Part shown: positions 1 to 12,885 of the stretch, piece after piece | How the letters are laid out: the number at the start of each line of letters is the position of its first letter | Position numbering within the stretch: the stretch's first letter is position 1 | Assembly (NCBI GenBank): GCA_026981975.1 | Contig: JALSHV010000010.1 | Location: 149,376-213,375 of the forward strand | Length of the DNA stretch: 64,000 bases | Direction of reading: 5' to 3' | Source: Aquificaceae bacterium | GTDB lineage: Bacteria; Aquificota; Aquificia; Aquificales; Aquificaceae | Made by a program: the position numbers and the translations under genes | Notes under the pieces: generated by a model | What the model was told of the DNA's origin: nothing | Database searches by the model: none | The model's input: only the letters and a program-made list of their open reading frames with translations

Positions 1-1671
<1,671 letters not shown>

Positions 1672-1724
1672 CTAATAATAAAGGTAACACGTAGGTAACT
1701 CAAAACGGGTATATTAAAATCACT

Positions 1725-2147
1725 GTGAGATGGAAGCTGATAGCGGTAGCTTTGTTAAGCGGAGTAGTAATAGCTTCCGATCAGGAAGCAGAAATCCTGA
1801 GACTCATAGAAGAAGTTAAAAAGGCTCCTCCTGAGGAAAAATACAAGGTGATGAACGAACTCAAACTTCATCTTAGAGAACTCAATAGAAGGGAAAGAGA
1901 AGAAATGATAAGGAAAATTTACGAGGAATTCAGAGAGAATAGAGAAGATAGACATGAAAGAGAAGAGATTTACGAACAGCATGAAGAGTATGAAGAACAC
2001 AGAGAAAAGTATGAAGAGGAATTTGAAGAAAAGTATTACGAAAAACACGAGGAAAGGGAAATAGAAAGAGGGGAAGATAAATCCGAATACATAGACGGTA
2101 AAGACGGACACGAGAATTACGATCATCATTATGAAGATGAGGATTGA
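1725..2147 (+). CDS. Secreted, highly charged Glu/Lys/Arg-rich protein with an acidic/His tail (unknown function)
   Basis: GTG start; N-terminal signal-like MRWKLIAVALLSGVVIA; low-complexity E/K/R body; DGHENYDHHYEDED C-terminus. Confidence 0.65.
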   Translation: MRWKLIAVALLSGVVIASDQEAEILRLIEEVKKAPPEEKYKVMNELKLHLRELNRREREEMIRKIYEEFRENREDRHEREEIYEQHEEYEEHREKYEEEFEEKYYEKHEEREIERGEDKSEYIDGKDGHENYDHHYEDED

Positions 2148-2159
2148 TAAAAGTTAAAG

Positions 2160-2918
2160 ATGATAGTAGCCTTAATTGTTACAGCCTTGATCGTTTTTGG
2201 GGGAAGCTCTTTTGCCTTTAAGGATTCTGACTTGGACGGTGTGGAAGATAGTGTTGATAGATGTCCAAATACACCTATACTGGTGCTAGTTGACAAACAC
2301 GGCTGTCCCTTAAAAAGGGAGCGTCTTTATATACGAATAGGGACTGGTTTTCTCAAAGATTCTCGTGAGGAAAGAAGTTATCTACTAACTTCACTGGCTT
2401 ACGCTTTAGGAGGATTCTACACTTCCTTTACTGTAAGGTATTACAACTACAGCAAACTTCACGGTAGCGGAATGGGAGATAGCACCTTATTCTTAGGACA
2501 CTCCACATACGTGGGAAAACTTTACCTCCTTCCCGGAATCAGAATAAAGATTCCTACGGGAGATAAACCTTTCTCCACAGGAGAGCTTGACTTTACACCC
2601 TCTTTTGTTATGGATTACCTTTTCGGAAAAAACGACGCATTCCTTTATTCCTCTTATACCTTCAGAGGTGATAAGCGTTATAAAAACACCTTTACTATTT
2701 CAGCGGGAGTCGGTAGGGAGTTTGGAGATGCCTTATACGCAAGTATCTCCTACGATCTATCGGAATCTGCAATTAGGAAAGGATACAACAGATACTTTTC
2801 TCTGTTTATTCTCTATGACCTTACAAGAAGCTTATACACTACCCTTAGTTACAGCAAAGGGATAAATAAAGAAGCGGTGGATCACTCTGCAACTGTAAGA
2901 CTTGGTATTAGATTTTAA
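2160..2918 (+). CDS. Outer-membrane beta-barrel-like protein with thrombospondin type-3 repeat
   Basis: Signal-like N-terminus, FKDSDLDGVEDSVDRCPNTP TSP3 motif, then alternating beta-strand pattern ending in RLGIRF. Confidence 0.65.
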   Translation: MIVALIVTALIVFGGSSFAFKDSDLDGVEDSVDRCPNTPILVLVDKHGCPLKRERLYIRIGTGFLKDSREERSYLLTSLAYALGGFYTSFTVRYYNYSKLHGSGMGDSTLFLGHSTYVGKLYLLPGIRIKIPTGDKPFSTGELDFTPSFVMDYLFGKNDAFLYSSYTFRGDKRYKNTFTISAGVGREFGDALYASISYDLSESAIRKGYNRYFSLFILYDLTRSLYTTLSYSKGINKEAVDHSATVRLGIRF

Positions 2919-2922
2919 AAGT

Positions 2923-3549
2923 ATGAAAGCGAAAATTTTACTGGTAGAAGATGATAGATTATTAGCTCAGAGTTTAGCAAAATACTTGAAAATGCATGAT
3001 TTTGATGTTGTTGTAGCTCATAGCTTTTCCTCTGCTGTTGACGAGCTGGAGCGGAGAAGGTTTGATCTGTATGTTCTTGACGTAAATTTAGGCGACGGTG
3101 ACGGGATTGAACTATTAGAGGATTTAAGAGCTTTTAAAGACGATACCCCCACCATATTTATAAGCGCCCTTACGGATATTAAAACGGTAACAAGAGGCTT
3201 TAATGCAGGAGCGGAAGACTATTTAAAAAAACCCTTTGATCCGGAAGAATTACTTGTTAGAATAAAAGCAAGGTTAAAAAAACAAGAAGAGACTATTAAA
3301 TACAGGGACATAGAATACAGAGAAGGGAGATTCTTCAAAGGAGAAGAGGAAATTGATCTCGGAGAAGTGCAAAGAAACATACTCTTAAAACTTTTAAGAA
3401 ATAAGGGTAGAGTGGTAACAAAGGAAGAACTCTACGACTATATGGTGAATCCGTCACCTCTTGCTTTAAGGGTTATGATCTCAAAACTGAAGAAGAAAAC
3501 AGGTATAGAAATAAAGTCCGTCAGAGGATTAGGATACACAATTGATTAA
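2923..3549 (+). CDS. OmpR-family response regulator
   Basis: Receiver KILLVEDDRLLAQSL...LYVLDVNLGDGDG...KKPFDPEELLVRIKARL and C-terminal winged helix; ATG at 2923 preferred. Confidence 0.9.
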   Translation: MKAKILLVEDDRLLAQSLAKYLKMHDFDVVVAHSFSSAVDELERRRFDLYVLDVNLGDGDGIELLEDLRAFKDDTPTIFISALTDIKTVTRGFNAGAEDYLKKPFDPEELLVRIKARLKKQEETIKYRDIEYREGRFFKGEEEIDLGEVQRNILLKLLRNKGRVVTKEELYDYMVNPSPLALRVMISKLKKKTGIEIKSVRGLGYTID

Positions 3550-4630
3550 AAAGGTATTTCCTAAGACTCCTTATGAAAAGGAATCCTTTTTGAAAGGGTT
3601 TATTCTGTTTCTAATTACAGTAGAAGTTCTTTTGGTTTTTATATTCCTTTTACTTTACAGAAACGAAGCTATAAGCTTTAGACAATCCCTGTTCCTTGAA
3701 ATGAAGAACTACAGCTACACCTTTGAAGGGGAAAAGTTTCACTTGGACGTGGTGTCTTTAAAGGATTACCCCAATAAAAATTTTTATGAGCCGTATGAAG
3801 ATAAAGAAGGATATTTTATCTTAGTTCCCGTTCCTGTTTCTGCTAACGACGCTTTAAAGATCTTCTATCCACGGAATAAGTTTCTCAAAGATCTTAATAA
3901 CATTAAACTAAGAGTTTTGTTTCTGTTTTTCATTTCAAGCTTAATTGCTATTTTTATATCAATTACCTTTTCCCTTTACGCGCTTAATCCTTTAAGAGAA
4001 GCTCTGAGAATGATTGAGGAGATCACAAAGGACATAATTCACGATATAAATACTCCTTTAATGAGTTTAATGGTAAACATAAAAATACTTAAAAGTAAGT
4101 ATAAAGATGAGGAAATTGAAAGAATACAACTTGCTTTAAAACAACTACAGCAGTTAAGGGAAAATCTTAGACCGCTAAAAGCAAAAACACAGCTAACTTT
4201 AACAGAAGTAAATTTAAAAAAAGTAATTGATGAGGAGTTGGAAGATTTAGTGAAGATCTATCCCGATATAAGAGTTGAAAGAAAAATTGAAAGTGTAACT
4301 ATAAGAACAGATGAAACAGCTTTTAGGAGAATAATAAGTAATTTACTTAACAATGCTTTCCGCCACAACATAACCAAAGGCTGGATTAAAATAAAACTTA
4401 GCAGGGATCAGTTGAAAATAGAAAACAGCTCTTCACCGGTAAAAAATCCCCGTAGGATTTTCCAGAGATACTACAGAGAATCCCAAAGAGGTTTAGGACT
4501 TGGTCTTTCTATAGTCAAAAAACTGTGTGAGGAACTTGGTTGGAAAATTAAAGCTGACTACAAAGAAGGCGTTTTCAGTATTAGTATATACTTTAATGGG
4601 ATTCAAGCTGGGAATAGTAGGACTTCCTAA
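3542..4630 (+). CDS. Sensor histidine kinase
   Basis: Two TM segments, H-box IIHDINTPLMSL, N-box NLLNNAFRHN, GLGLGLSIVKKL; TTG start overlaps the RR stop. Confidence 0.9.
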   Translation: MIKKVFPKTPYEKESFLKGFILFLITVEVLLVFIFLLLYRNEAISFRQSLFLEMKNYSYTFEGEKFHLDVVSLKDYPNKNFYEPYEDKEGYFILVPVPVSANDALKIFYPRNKFLKDLNNIKLRVLFLFFISSLIAIFISITFSLYALNPLREALRMIEEITKDIIHDINTPLMSLMVNIKILKSKYKDEEIERIQLALKQLQQLRENLRPLKAKTQLTLTEVNLKKVIDEELEDLVKIYPDIRVERKIESVTIRTDETAFRRIISNLLNNAFRHNITKGWIKIKLSRDQLKIENSSSPVKNPRRIFQRYYRESQRGLGLGLSIVKKLCEELGWKIKADYKEGVFSISIYFNGIQAGNSRTS

Positions 4631-5711
4631 TGTAGGAAAGTCAACACTGTTCAATGCTCTTACTGAATCTTCAAAAGCTCAATCCGCTAACTATCCTTTT
4701 TGCACCGTGGAACCAAATGTAGGAGTTGTGGAAGTTCCCGATGACAGGCTTTACACAATAGCTCAAAGGGAAGGATCCGAGAAAGCAACACCTGCCTTTA
4801 TAGAATTTGTGGATATTGCAGGACTTGTAAAAGGAGCAAGTAAAGGAGAAGGTTTGGGAAATCAATTTCTTTCCCATATAAGAGAAGTTGATGCAATCGC
4901 ATTAGTTTTAAGATGTTTTGAAAATCCTCAAATAGTTCATGTTGAAGGCAATATAGATCCTGTAAGAGATGCGCAGATAGTTGATTTAGAACTTATAGCA
5001 AAGGATTTTGAAACTGTAAGTAAAAGACTTGAAAAGGTAGAAAAAATCGCCAAAAGTGGTGATAAAGAAGCAAAAAAAGAATTTGAATACTTAAAGATAT
5101 TAAAGGAATTACTTGAAAACCTTGAGCCTATACGCAAGTATACTGAATCACTACCACCAGAAACTTTACATTATGCTTCCGATAAACTGTTCTTGCTTAC
5201 AGCAAAGCCTATTATGTTTATAGCAAATATAGATGAAAAAGATCTACCTGACGGTAAAAACAATCCTCATCTTCAAAAACTACTTGAAAAAGCCCACAAA
5301 GAAAAAATTCCCCTTATAACAGTATGTGCCAAGTTAGAAGCGGAGCTTAGCTCTTTAGGAGAAGAAGGAAAAGAACTCTTGCAGGCTTACGGACTTAAAG
5401 AGCGGGGATTACACAGAGTAATAAGAGAAGGATATCGTCTGCTCAATCTTATAACCTTTTTCACTACAAATCAGAAAGAAACAAAAGCATGGACTCTTGT
5501 AAAGGGAACTAAAGCTCTTAAAGCAGCAGGGAAGATACACTCTGACATGGAAAAGGGATTTATCAAGGCGGAAGTTTTGAACTATGAAGATTATCTAAAA
5601 GCGGGTTCAATGCAAAAGGCAAAGGAAAAAGGACTTGTAAGACTGGAAGGAAAAGAATACGAAGTTAAGGACGGGGATATAATTTACTTTAGATTTAACG
5701 TGAGAAAATGA
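4596..5711 (+). CDS. ychF: Redox-regulated ATPase YchF (Obg-like GTPase)
   Basis: MGFKLGIVGLPNVGKSTLFNALT, FVDIAGLVKGASKGEGLGNQFL, TGS-like C-terminus. Confidence 0.95.
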   Translation: MGFKLGIVGLPNVGKSTLFNALTESSKAQSANYPFCTVEPNVGVVEVPDDRLYTIAQREGSEKATPAFIEFVDIAGLVKGASKGEGLGNQFLSHIREVDAIALVLRCFENPQIVHVEGNIDPVRDAQIVDLELIAKDFETVSKRLEKVEKIAKSGDKEAKKEFEYLKILKELLENLEPIRKYTESLPPETLHYASDKLFLLTAKPIMFIANIDEKDLPDGKNNPHLQKLLEKAHKEKIPLITVCAKLEAELSSLGEEGKELLQAYGLKERGLHRVIREGYRLLNLITFFTTNQKETKAWTLVKGTKALKAAGKIHSDMEKGFIKAEVLNYEDYLKAGSMQKAKEKGLVRLEGKEYEVKDGDIIYFRFNVRK

Positions 5712-5735
5712 AGGAATGCAGATGTAGCTAATAAC

Positions 5736-5801
5736 GGCTGAGGAAATAGCGCCTGCCGGGTTTATCCTCAGCCTGAATAGGCGCGATACAAATAACCCGG
5801 C
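5736..5801. other. Three interleaved inverted repeats in the ychF-rseP intergenic region (candidate structured RNA)
   Basis: GGCTGAGGA 5736-5744/TCCTCAGCC 5765-5773; GCGCCT 5749-5754/AGGCGC 5779-5784; GCCGGGTT 5755-5762/AACCCGGC 5794-5801. Confidence 0.6.
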
Positions 5802-5841
5802 GTAGGAGTATATTAATATAAACTTCGGTTAGTTAGAAGTA

Positions 5842-7158
5842 ATGGAAACACTTTTAGCCTTTCTCGTTTTGGTAGGTTTCTTAATATGGTTTCACGAATT
5901 GGGGCATTTCTTAGCTGCCAAGTTCTTCGGTGTTAGAGTTGAAATCTTTTCCATTGGATTTGGTCCACCCGTAATCTCAAAAAGAGTTGGAGATACTGTG
6001 TATCAGATCGCTGTAATTCCTTTGGGAGGATTTGTAAAACTATACGGTGAAGAAGAAAAAGTTAACGATCCCACCGCTTTTTCCGGAAAACCTCCCTGGC
6101 AGAAAATCGTTATAGCTTTAGCGGGTCCTTTCTTTAACATTATGCTTACAGTTTTACTGTTTACCGTTGTCTTTATTATAGGAATGGAAATTCCCAAACA
6201 CATGAGAGAACCAGCTATTGTAGGTTATGTAGAAAAAGACAGCTGGGGATACAAAGCAGGAGTAAAAAAAGGGGATCTTATTCTTAAAGTAGGAGAAGTG
6301 GAGATAAAGAGTTGGGAAGATTTAAGAAAAGCGGTTATAGAGAACACTCTTCAAAAAAAGGAGAAAGTCATTTTAGTTGTAAAAAGAGAAGGGAAAATTA
6401 TCACACTCACAGTATCCCTTCCCACCATTGAAACAGGACAGGAAAATCTCGGAATACAGCCTTATCTACCTCCTGTAATAGGTAAGGTTTTTGAAAAACT
6501 GAAAGGAATAGGAATTTCTCCCGCTTATCAGATAGGACTTAGAGAAGGAGACAGAATTCTAAAGGTAAACGGTAAAGAGGTCAGCAACTGGTATGAAGTT
6601 GTCAAAACAATAAGAAGCGGAGGAGGAAGACCTGTTAAACTCCTGATAGAACGGGACGGAAGACTTATAGAAAAAGTTGTTATACCCGCTAAGGATCCTT
6701 CAACTGGCCAAGCTGTTATAGGTATAGGTCCTTATATGGAAGTAATAAAAGAATCCTATTCTTTACCAGCAGCCATTTCCTTAGCTCTTCAAAGGACATG
6801 GGAGCTTTTCTATATGACTTTCAAGGTTCTGTGGGGACTTGCTACAGGAGCTATATCTCTCAAAACCTTAGGAGGACCTATAGCCATTGCTAAATTTGCA
6901 GGGCAAGCAGCGGAAAGTGGATTTGTTCCTTATCTTTCTTCCATGGCTTTTATTTCTCTTCAATTGGGTATTTTTAACCTACTTCCCTTACCCGTATTGG
7001 ACGGAGGGCTTATTTTGTTGTTTTTAATAGAACTTATCAGGCGTAAACCCTTACCTGATAAATTTAAAGAGTATTGGCAGAAGATAGGCTTTGCACTTAT
7101 CATTTCCTTGATGATTTTTGTAATAGTGAATGACATTTTAAGGCTTTTCGGAAATTAG
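5842..7158 (+). CDS. rseP: RIP metalloprotease RseP (site-2 protease, two PDZ domains)
   Basis: HELGHFLAAKFFGVRVEIFSIGFGP, two PDZ segments, LLPLPVLDGGLILLFLIE. Confidence 0.95.
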   Translation: METLLAFLVLVGFLIWFHELGHFLAAKFFGVRVEIFSIGFGPPVISKRVGDTVYQIAVIPLGGFVKLYGEEEKVNDPTAFSGKPPWQKIVIALAGPFFNIMLTVLLFTVVFIIGMEIPKHMREPAIVGYVEKDSWGYKAGVKKGDLILKVGEVEIKSWEDLRKAVIENTLQKKEKVILVVKREGKIITLTVSLPTIETGQENLGIQPYLPPVIGKVFEKLKGIGISPAYQIGLREGDRILKVNGKEVSNWYEVVKTIRSGGGRPVKLLIERDGRLIEKVVIPAKDPSTGQAVIGIGPYMEVIKESYSLPAAISLALQRTWELFYMTFKVLWGLATGAISLKTLGGPIAIAKFAGQAAESGFVPYLSSMAFISLQLGIFNLLPLPVLDGGLILLFLIELIRRKPLPDKFKEYWQKIGFALIISLMIFVIVNDILRLFGN

Positions 7159-7161
7159 TGT

Positions 7162-7167
7162 TATAAT
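7162..7167 (+). promoter_or_regulatory. Extended -10 promoter element for the rpsB operon
   Basis: TG-T-TATAAT (7159-7167) upstream of a structured leader. Confidence 0.6.
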
Positions 7168-7184
7168 AGTTGAATTAAAACGCA

Positions 7185-7242
7185 CCTTTCCCGGACGGGT
7201 TGCCCGTTGGGTTACGGGAAAGGGAGGCAAAACCCGAGGAGG
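7185..7242 (+). promoter_or_regulatory. Structured rpsB 5' leader (hairpin plus pseudoknot next to SD)
   Basis: CCTTTCCCG 7185-7193/CGGGAAAGG 7215-7223; inner ACGGG-TTG-CCCGT 7195-7207; GGGTT 7209-7213 can pair with AACCC 7231-7235 beside GAGGAGG SD. Confidence 0.65.
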
Positions 7243-7249
7243 TTAAACT

Positions 7250-8074
7250 ATGGCTGTGATTTCCATGAAAGAACTCCTTGAAGCGGGGGTTCACTTTGGA
7301 CATTCACGATCTCGCTGGAATCCTAAAATGGCACCGTATCTATACGGTGTTAAGAATGGTATTCATATAATAGATTTGAATAGAACTCTGGTCTTATTAG
7401 AAGAAATATACACTTTTATATCCGACAGCGTGGCTCAAGGAGCGGAAATACTGTTTGTAGGAACCAAACGTCAAGCGAAGGAGATAATAAAAGAGGAAGC
7501 TCAAAGGTGTAAAGCACCCTATATAAACGAAAGATGGGTAGGCGGGCTGCTTACCAATTTCCAAACTGTTAAGAAAAGTCTTCAGAAACTTGAAAAACTT
7601 GAGAAAATGGAAGAAGAAGGGATCTTTGAAATTCTACCTAAGAAGGAAGTAAGAAGACTACGCAGACAAAAGGAAAAACTCCTCAAGCTATACGGCGGTA
7701 TAAGGGAGATGACTAAGCTTCCCGATATGCTCTGGGTTGTAGATACTGTAAGGGAGGCAATTGCTGTTCGGGAAGCGAAAAAGTTAGGTATAACAGTAAT
7801 AGCCATAGCGGATTCCAATTGTGATCCTGATCTTATAGACTATCTTATACCGGGTAATGATGATGCTATAAAGTCTATAAAATTACTTACTTCAAAAATA
7901 GCGGACGCTGTTTTAGAAGGTAAGAACAGAAGGGAAAGTGCGGAAAAGGTGGAAATTAAGAAAGAAAGAAAAGTTGTCACCATAGAAGAGCATGAGAAAG
8001 AACTCTTTGAGAAAGCCATGGCGATGTCCGAAAAATACGAGGAAATAGATAAAGATATAGTGGAATACGAATAG
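7250..8074 (+). CDS. rpsB: 30S ribosomal protein S2
   Basis: [44 protein letters not shown]. Confidence 0.97.
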   Translation: MAVISMKELLEAGVHFGHSRSRWNPKMAPYLYGVKNGIHIIDLNRTLVLLEEIYTFISDSVAQGAEILFVGTKRQAKEIIKEEAQRCKAPYINERWVGGLLTNFQTVKKSLQKLEKLEKMEEEGIFEILPKKEVRRLRRQKEKLLKLYGGIREMTKLPDMLWVVDTVREAIAVREAKKLGITVIAIADSNCDPDLIDYLIPGNDDAIKSIKLLTSKIADAVLEGKNRRESAEKVEIKKERKVVTIEEHEKELFEKAMAMSEKYEEIDKDIVEYE

Positions 8075-8095
8075 GCTGTATTGGAGGTGGAAGTT

Positions 8096-9681
<1,586 letters not shown>

Positions 9682-9707
9682 CAAATACTCTATAAGGGGG
9701 TGACCGT

Positions 9708-10262
9708 ATGATACAGGAAATAGAAGATATACTTAAGGAAACTGAAAAAGACATGCGCAAGAGTGTGGAATACTTTAAAACAGAAATAGCGGGTGTAAGA
9801 ACAGGAAGAGCGTCCTCCGCTCTTGTGGAAGAGCTTAAAGTAGAATACTACGGTTCTAAAGTCCCTCTTAAACAGCTGGGAACGATTTCTGTTCCCGAAT
9901 ACAATCAGATATTAATTCAAGTGTGGGATATGAACGCTGTCACCGCCGTTGAAAAAGCTATCAGGGAAGAGCTGAATCTAAATCCCAATACCCAAGGAAA
10001 CACTATAAGAGTAAATCTTCCTCCTCTCACGGAAGAAAGAAGAAAAGAATTGGTGAGAATGCTCCACAAACTTGCGGAAGAAGCAAGGGTAGCTGTAAGG
10101 AACATAAGACGTGATGCAAAAGAAATGATAGAGGATTTGGAAGGAGTTTCCGAAGACGAAAAGAAAAGATCCTTGGAAAAACTTCAAAAGATCACAGATC
10201 GCTACATAGGAGAGATAAACAAACTTCTCTCTGCAAAAGAGGAGGAGATTTTGAAAATATGA
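9708..10262 (+). CDS. frr: Ribosome recycling factor
   Basis: EIAGVRTGRASSALVEELKVEYYGSKVPLKQLGTISVPE; RRDAKE. Confidence 0.96.
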   Translation: MIQEIEDILKETEKDMRKSVEYFKTEIAGVRTGRASSALVEELKVEYYGSKVPLKQLGTISVPEYNQILIQVWDMNAVTAVEKAIREELNLNPNTQGNTIRVNLPPLTEERRKELVRMLHKLAEEARVAVRNIRRDAKEMIEDLEGVSEDEKKRSLEKLQKITDRYIGEINKLLSAKEEEILKI

Positions 10263-10780
10263 TACTCAACAGGGATATACTGATTCTCATTTCCATCGCC
10301 TTGTTGATAGCTTTAGTAGCAGGCGGAGTAAATTACTGGAAAAGATATCAAGAAGAAAGATTAAACCAGTTAGCTGAAATTGTTTACGCCTATGAAAAGG
10401 AAAAAATCAGCCCAGAAGAAGCTCTTGAAAAGGTTAAGGACACTCCGTATGCGGTGTATATATCCTTAGATTTAGGAAAAGATTTTGGAGATGCGTTAAC
10501 TTCTATAAAAGAAGCCGATTTAAAGAAGCTACTCTTAGAAAGAAAAGCTTATGAACTTTATAAAAAAGGTAAACCTAAGGAAGCTCTCAAGAAACTTGAT
10601 AAAATAAATAAAAAAGACTTTAACTACCCTTCCGCTTTGCTTCTAAAAGCTTTTATATATGAAGACTTAGGATATACCGATAAAGCACGCTTAATTTACA
10701 ATGAGCTTTTTTCTGACTACGGTGAAACGTATTTCGGAAAGGTAGCCTATGCCCGATTGTTGGAACTTGAAATCCGTTAA
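10259..10780 (+). CDS. Membrane-anchored TPR-like protein
   Basis: N-terminal TM helix then TPR-like helical repeats. Confidence 0.6.
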   Translation: MILNRDILILISIALLIALVAGGVNYWKRYQEERLNQLAEIVYAYEKEKISPEEALEKVKDTPYAVYISLDLGKDFGDALTSIKEADLKKLLLERKAYELYKKGKPKEALKKLDKINKKDFNYPSALLLKAFIYEDLGYTDKARLIYNELFSDYGETYFGKVAYARLLELEIR

Positions 10781-10782
10781 AC

Positions 10783-11541
10783 ATGCCTGTCATACTTCTT
10801 ACCAACGATGACGGATACTTCTCCGAAGGCTTAAAAGCGCTTAGGGAGTCTCTTAAACCCTTAGGTAGAGTTATAGTAGTAGCACCAGATCGCAATTTAA
10901 GCGGTGTAGGACACTCTCTTACCTTCACAATGCCATTGAGAATGAGAAAGATAGAGGAGGATTTTTACACTGTAATAGGAGGAACACCTGCAGATTGTAT
11001 CCATCTGGGCTATTACGTTATACTGGAGGGAAAAAATCCAGATATAGTTTGTGCTGGTATAAACGAAGGTCCCAATTTAGGAGAAGATATAACTTATTCA
11101 GGAACAGTATCCGGTGCTATGGAAGGGAGGATATTAGGATTCCCCGCGGTAGCTTTTTCCGCTTTTGGTAAAGAGGAAATAATGTTTGAAGAAGTTGCAG
11201 TTTCCTGTAAAAGGATAGTAAAAAAAATTTTAGAAAATGGAATACCCGAAGACACATACCTAAACGTTAACATTCCCAGCATACCTGCAGATCAGATAAA
11301 AGGTATAAAAATAACACGTCAAGGCAAAAGGAATTACAAAGAAAAAGTTTTCAAGTATCCCGCTCCTCACGGAGAAATTCTCTACTGGATTTCAGCTGAA
11401 GAGTTCGGCTGGAGAGCTGAAGAAGGGACAGACTACTGGGCTGTGCTTAACGGGTATATATCCGTAACACCGCTTCAGATAGATCTTACCAACTATAAGG
11501 CGGTGGAAAGAATTAAATTTATAGAGAACTTTAAATCTTAA
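10783..11541 (+). CDS. surE: 5'-nucleotidase SurE
   Basis: ILLTNDDGYFSEGLKALRESL; VVAPDRNLSGVGHSLT; GTPADC. Confidence 0.96.
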   Translation: MPVILLTNDDGYFSEGLKALRESLKPLGRVIVVAPDRNLSGVGHSLTFTMPLRMRKIEEDFYTVIGGTPADCIHLGYYVILEGKNPDIVCAGINEGPNLGEDITYSGTVSGAMEGRILGFPAVAFSAFGKEEIMFEEVAVSCKRIVKKILENGIPEDTYLNVNIPSIPADQIKGIKITRQGKRNYKEKVFKYPAPHGEILYWISAEEFGWRAEEGTDYWAVLNGYISVTPLQIDLTNYKAVERIKFIENFKS

Positions 11542-11550
11542 GGAGAAAAC

Positions 11551-12885
11551 ATGAGAGCGTCAGATCTTGCACTTATTCTACAAGGTGAATTCAAAGGAAG
11601 CAATACAGAAATCAGAAGATTTTCCATTGATAGCAGGAAAGTAAAAGAAGGTGAAACCTTTATAGCAATAAAGGGGGAGAGAAGGGACGGACACAGTTTT
11701 GTAGAAGAAGCCTTTAAAAAGGGTGCAGTGGGAGCTATTGTGGAAAGAGACTTTAACCCTGTATCGGGAAGGTTCATCATAAAGGTAGAATCCACCTTTA
11801 AAGCTCTGTATAGAATTGCTCTCTTTAAAAGAGAACAGTTCAAAGGTGTTGTTACCGCAGTTGCTGGCTCTGCAGGGAAGACAACTACCAAAGAACTTGT
11901 GTATCATCTCATATCTTACGTAGATAATGCCTATAGAAGTGAAGGAAATTTCAATTCTCGCATAGGTCTTCCTCTAACACTCGCTAATATGGACATAACC
12001 TCTGGTTACGCGATTTTTGAATTAGGAGCAAGTCAAAAAGGAGATGTTCTTAAACTAACTAAATTAGTAAAACCTAAGGTAAGAATTATAACAGCTATAG
12101 GAGAAGAGCATATGGAAACTTTCGGTAGTTTGAAGGAAATAATTGAAGGGAACGGGGAAATTTTCCATAACTTCGGTTCAGAGGATACAGCAATTATCCC
12201 CTACTATTTACGGGGAACTTATAAACTTCCCCCAAGTAAGGTTATAACCTTTGGAACTGATGGAAATCTGCAGGCTGAAAACATAAGACTATCTCTTGAA
12301 GGAACAAGTTTTATTTTTAAGGGGCAAGAATTCACCATAAAGGTTTTGAACAAGAGTATAGTGGACTGTTCCTTAGCCGCTTTCGGATTTCTTATCGCAT
12401 CAGGTTACGATCCAAGGGAGTTTAGAGATCGTCTTGGAGAATTTTTACCACCCAAGGGTAGAATGAATATTCTAAACTTTGGAGATTTTTTTATTATTGA
12501 TGATACTTACAATGCCAATCCTCTCTCTATGAAAAATGCTCTTAAAACTCTTGGCGATTTAAATACAACATCAAAGAAAATAGTCGTTATAGGGGATATG
12601 CTTGAGTTAGGAAATAAAAGTGAGACGCTTCATCGGGAAATAGGGTGTTTTACAGCTCAATGTGGAATAGATTTTGCAATTTTTTTCGGTAGTGATATGA
12701 TTTTTGCTTATGAAGAGTATACTAAAAGGGGTGGTAGAGGAATTATGTTAAAGAAAAGAGAAGATGTGCTTGAAGAGATATTGAAATGGCTTAAAGATAA
12801 AAATATAATTCTCTTGAAAGGATCAAGGGGTATGCAGATGGATAAATTTATTGAAGAATTAAAGGAGATTATCTACTATGGATAA
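11551..12885 (+). CDS. murF: UDP-N-acetylmuramoyl-tripeptide--D-alanyl-D-alanine ligase
   Basis: AVAGSAGKTTTKELVYHL; IIDDTYNANPLSMKNAL; VIGDMLELG. Confidence 0.95.
   Translation: MRASDLALILQGEFKGSNTEIRRFSIDSRKVKEGETFIAIKGERRDGHSFVEEAFKKGAVGAIVERDFNPVSGRFIIKVESTFKALYRIALFKREQFKGVVTAVAGSAGKTTTKELVYHLISYVDNAYRSEGNFNSRIGLPLTLANMDITSGYAIFELGASQKGDVLKLTKLVKPKVRIITAIGEEHMETFGSLKEIIEGNGEIFHNFGSEDTAIIPYYLRGTYKLPPSKVITFGTDGNLQAENIRLSLEGTSFIFKGQEFTIKVLNKSIVDCSLAAFGFLIASGYDPREFRDRLGEFLPPKGRMNILNFGDFFIIDDTYNANPLSMKNALKTLGDLNTTSKKIVVIGDMLELGNKSETLHREIGCFTAQCGIDFAIFFGSDMIFAYEEYTKRGGRGIMLKKREDVLEEILKWLKDKNIILLKGSRGMQMDKFIEELKEIIYYG

Noticed and set aside
5736-5801. Hammerhead ribozyme, because CTGAGGA matches the CUGANGA core
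   Set aside because: No GAAA segment in the correct place after a stem II, and the helices cross rather than form a three-way junction; not claimed as a ribozyme.
11538-11907. Two overlapping antisense ORFs opposite murF
   Set aside because: murF frame carries the conserved motifs; these are reading-frame by-products.
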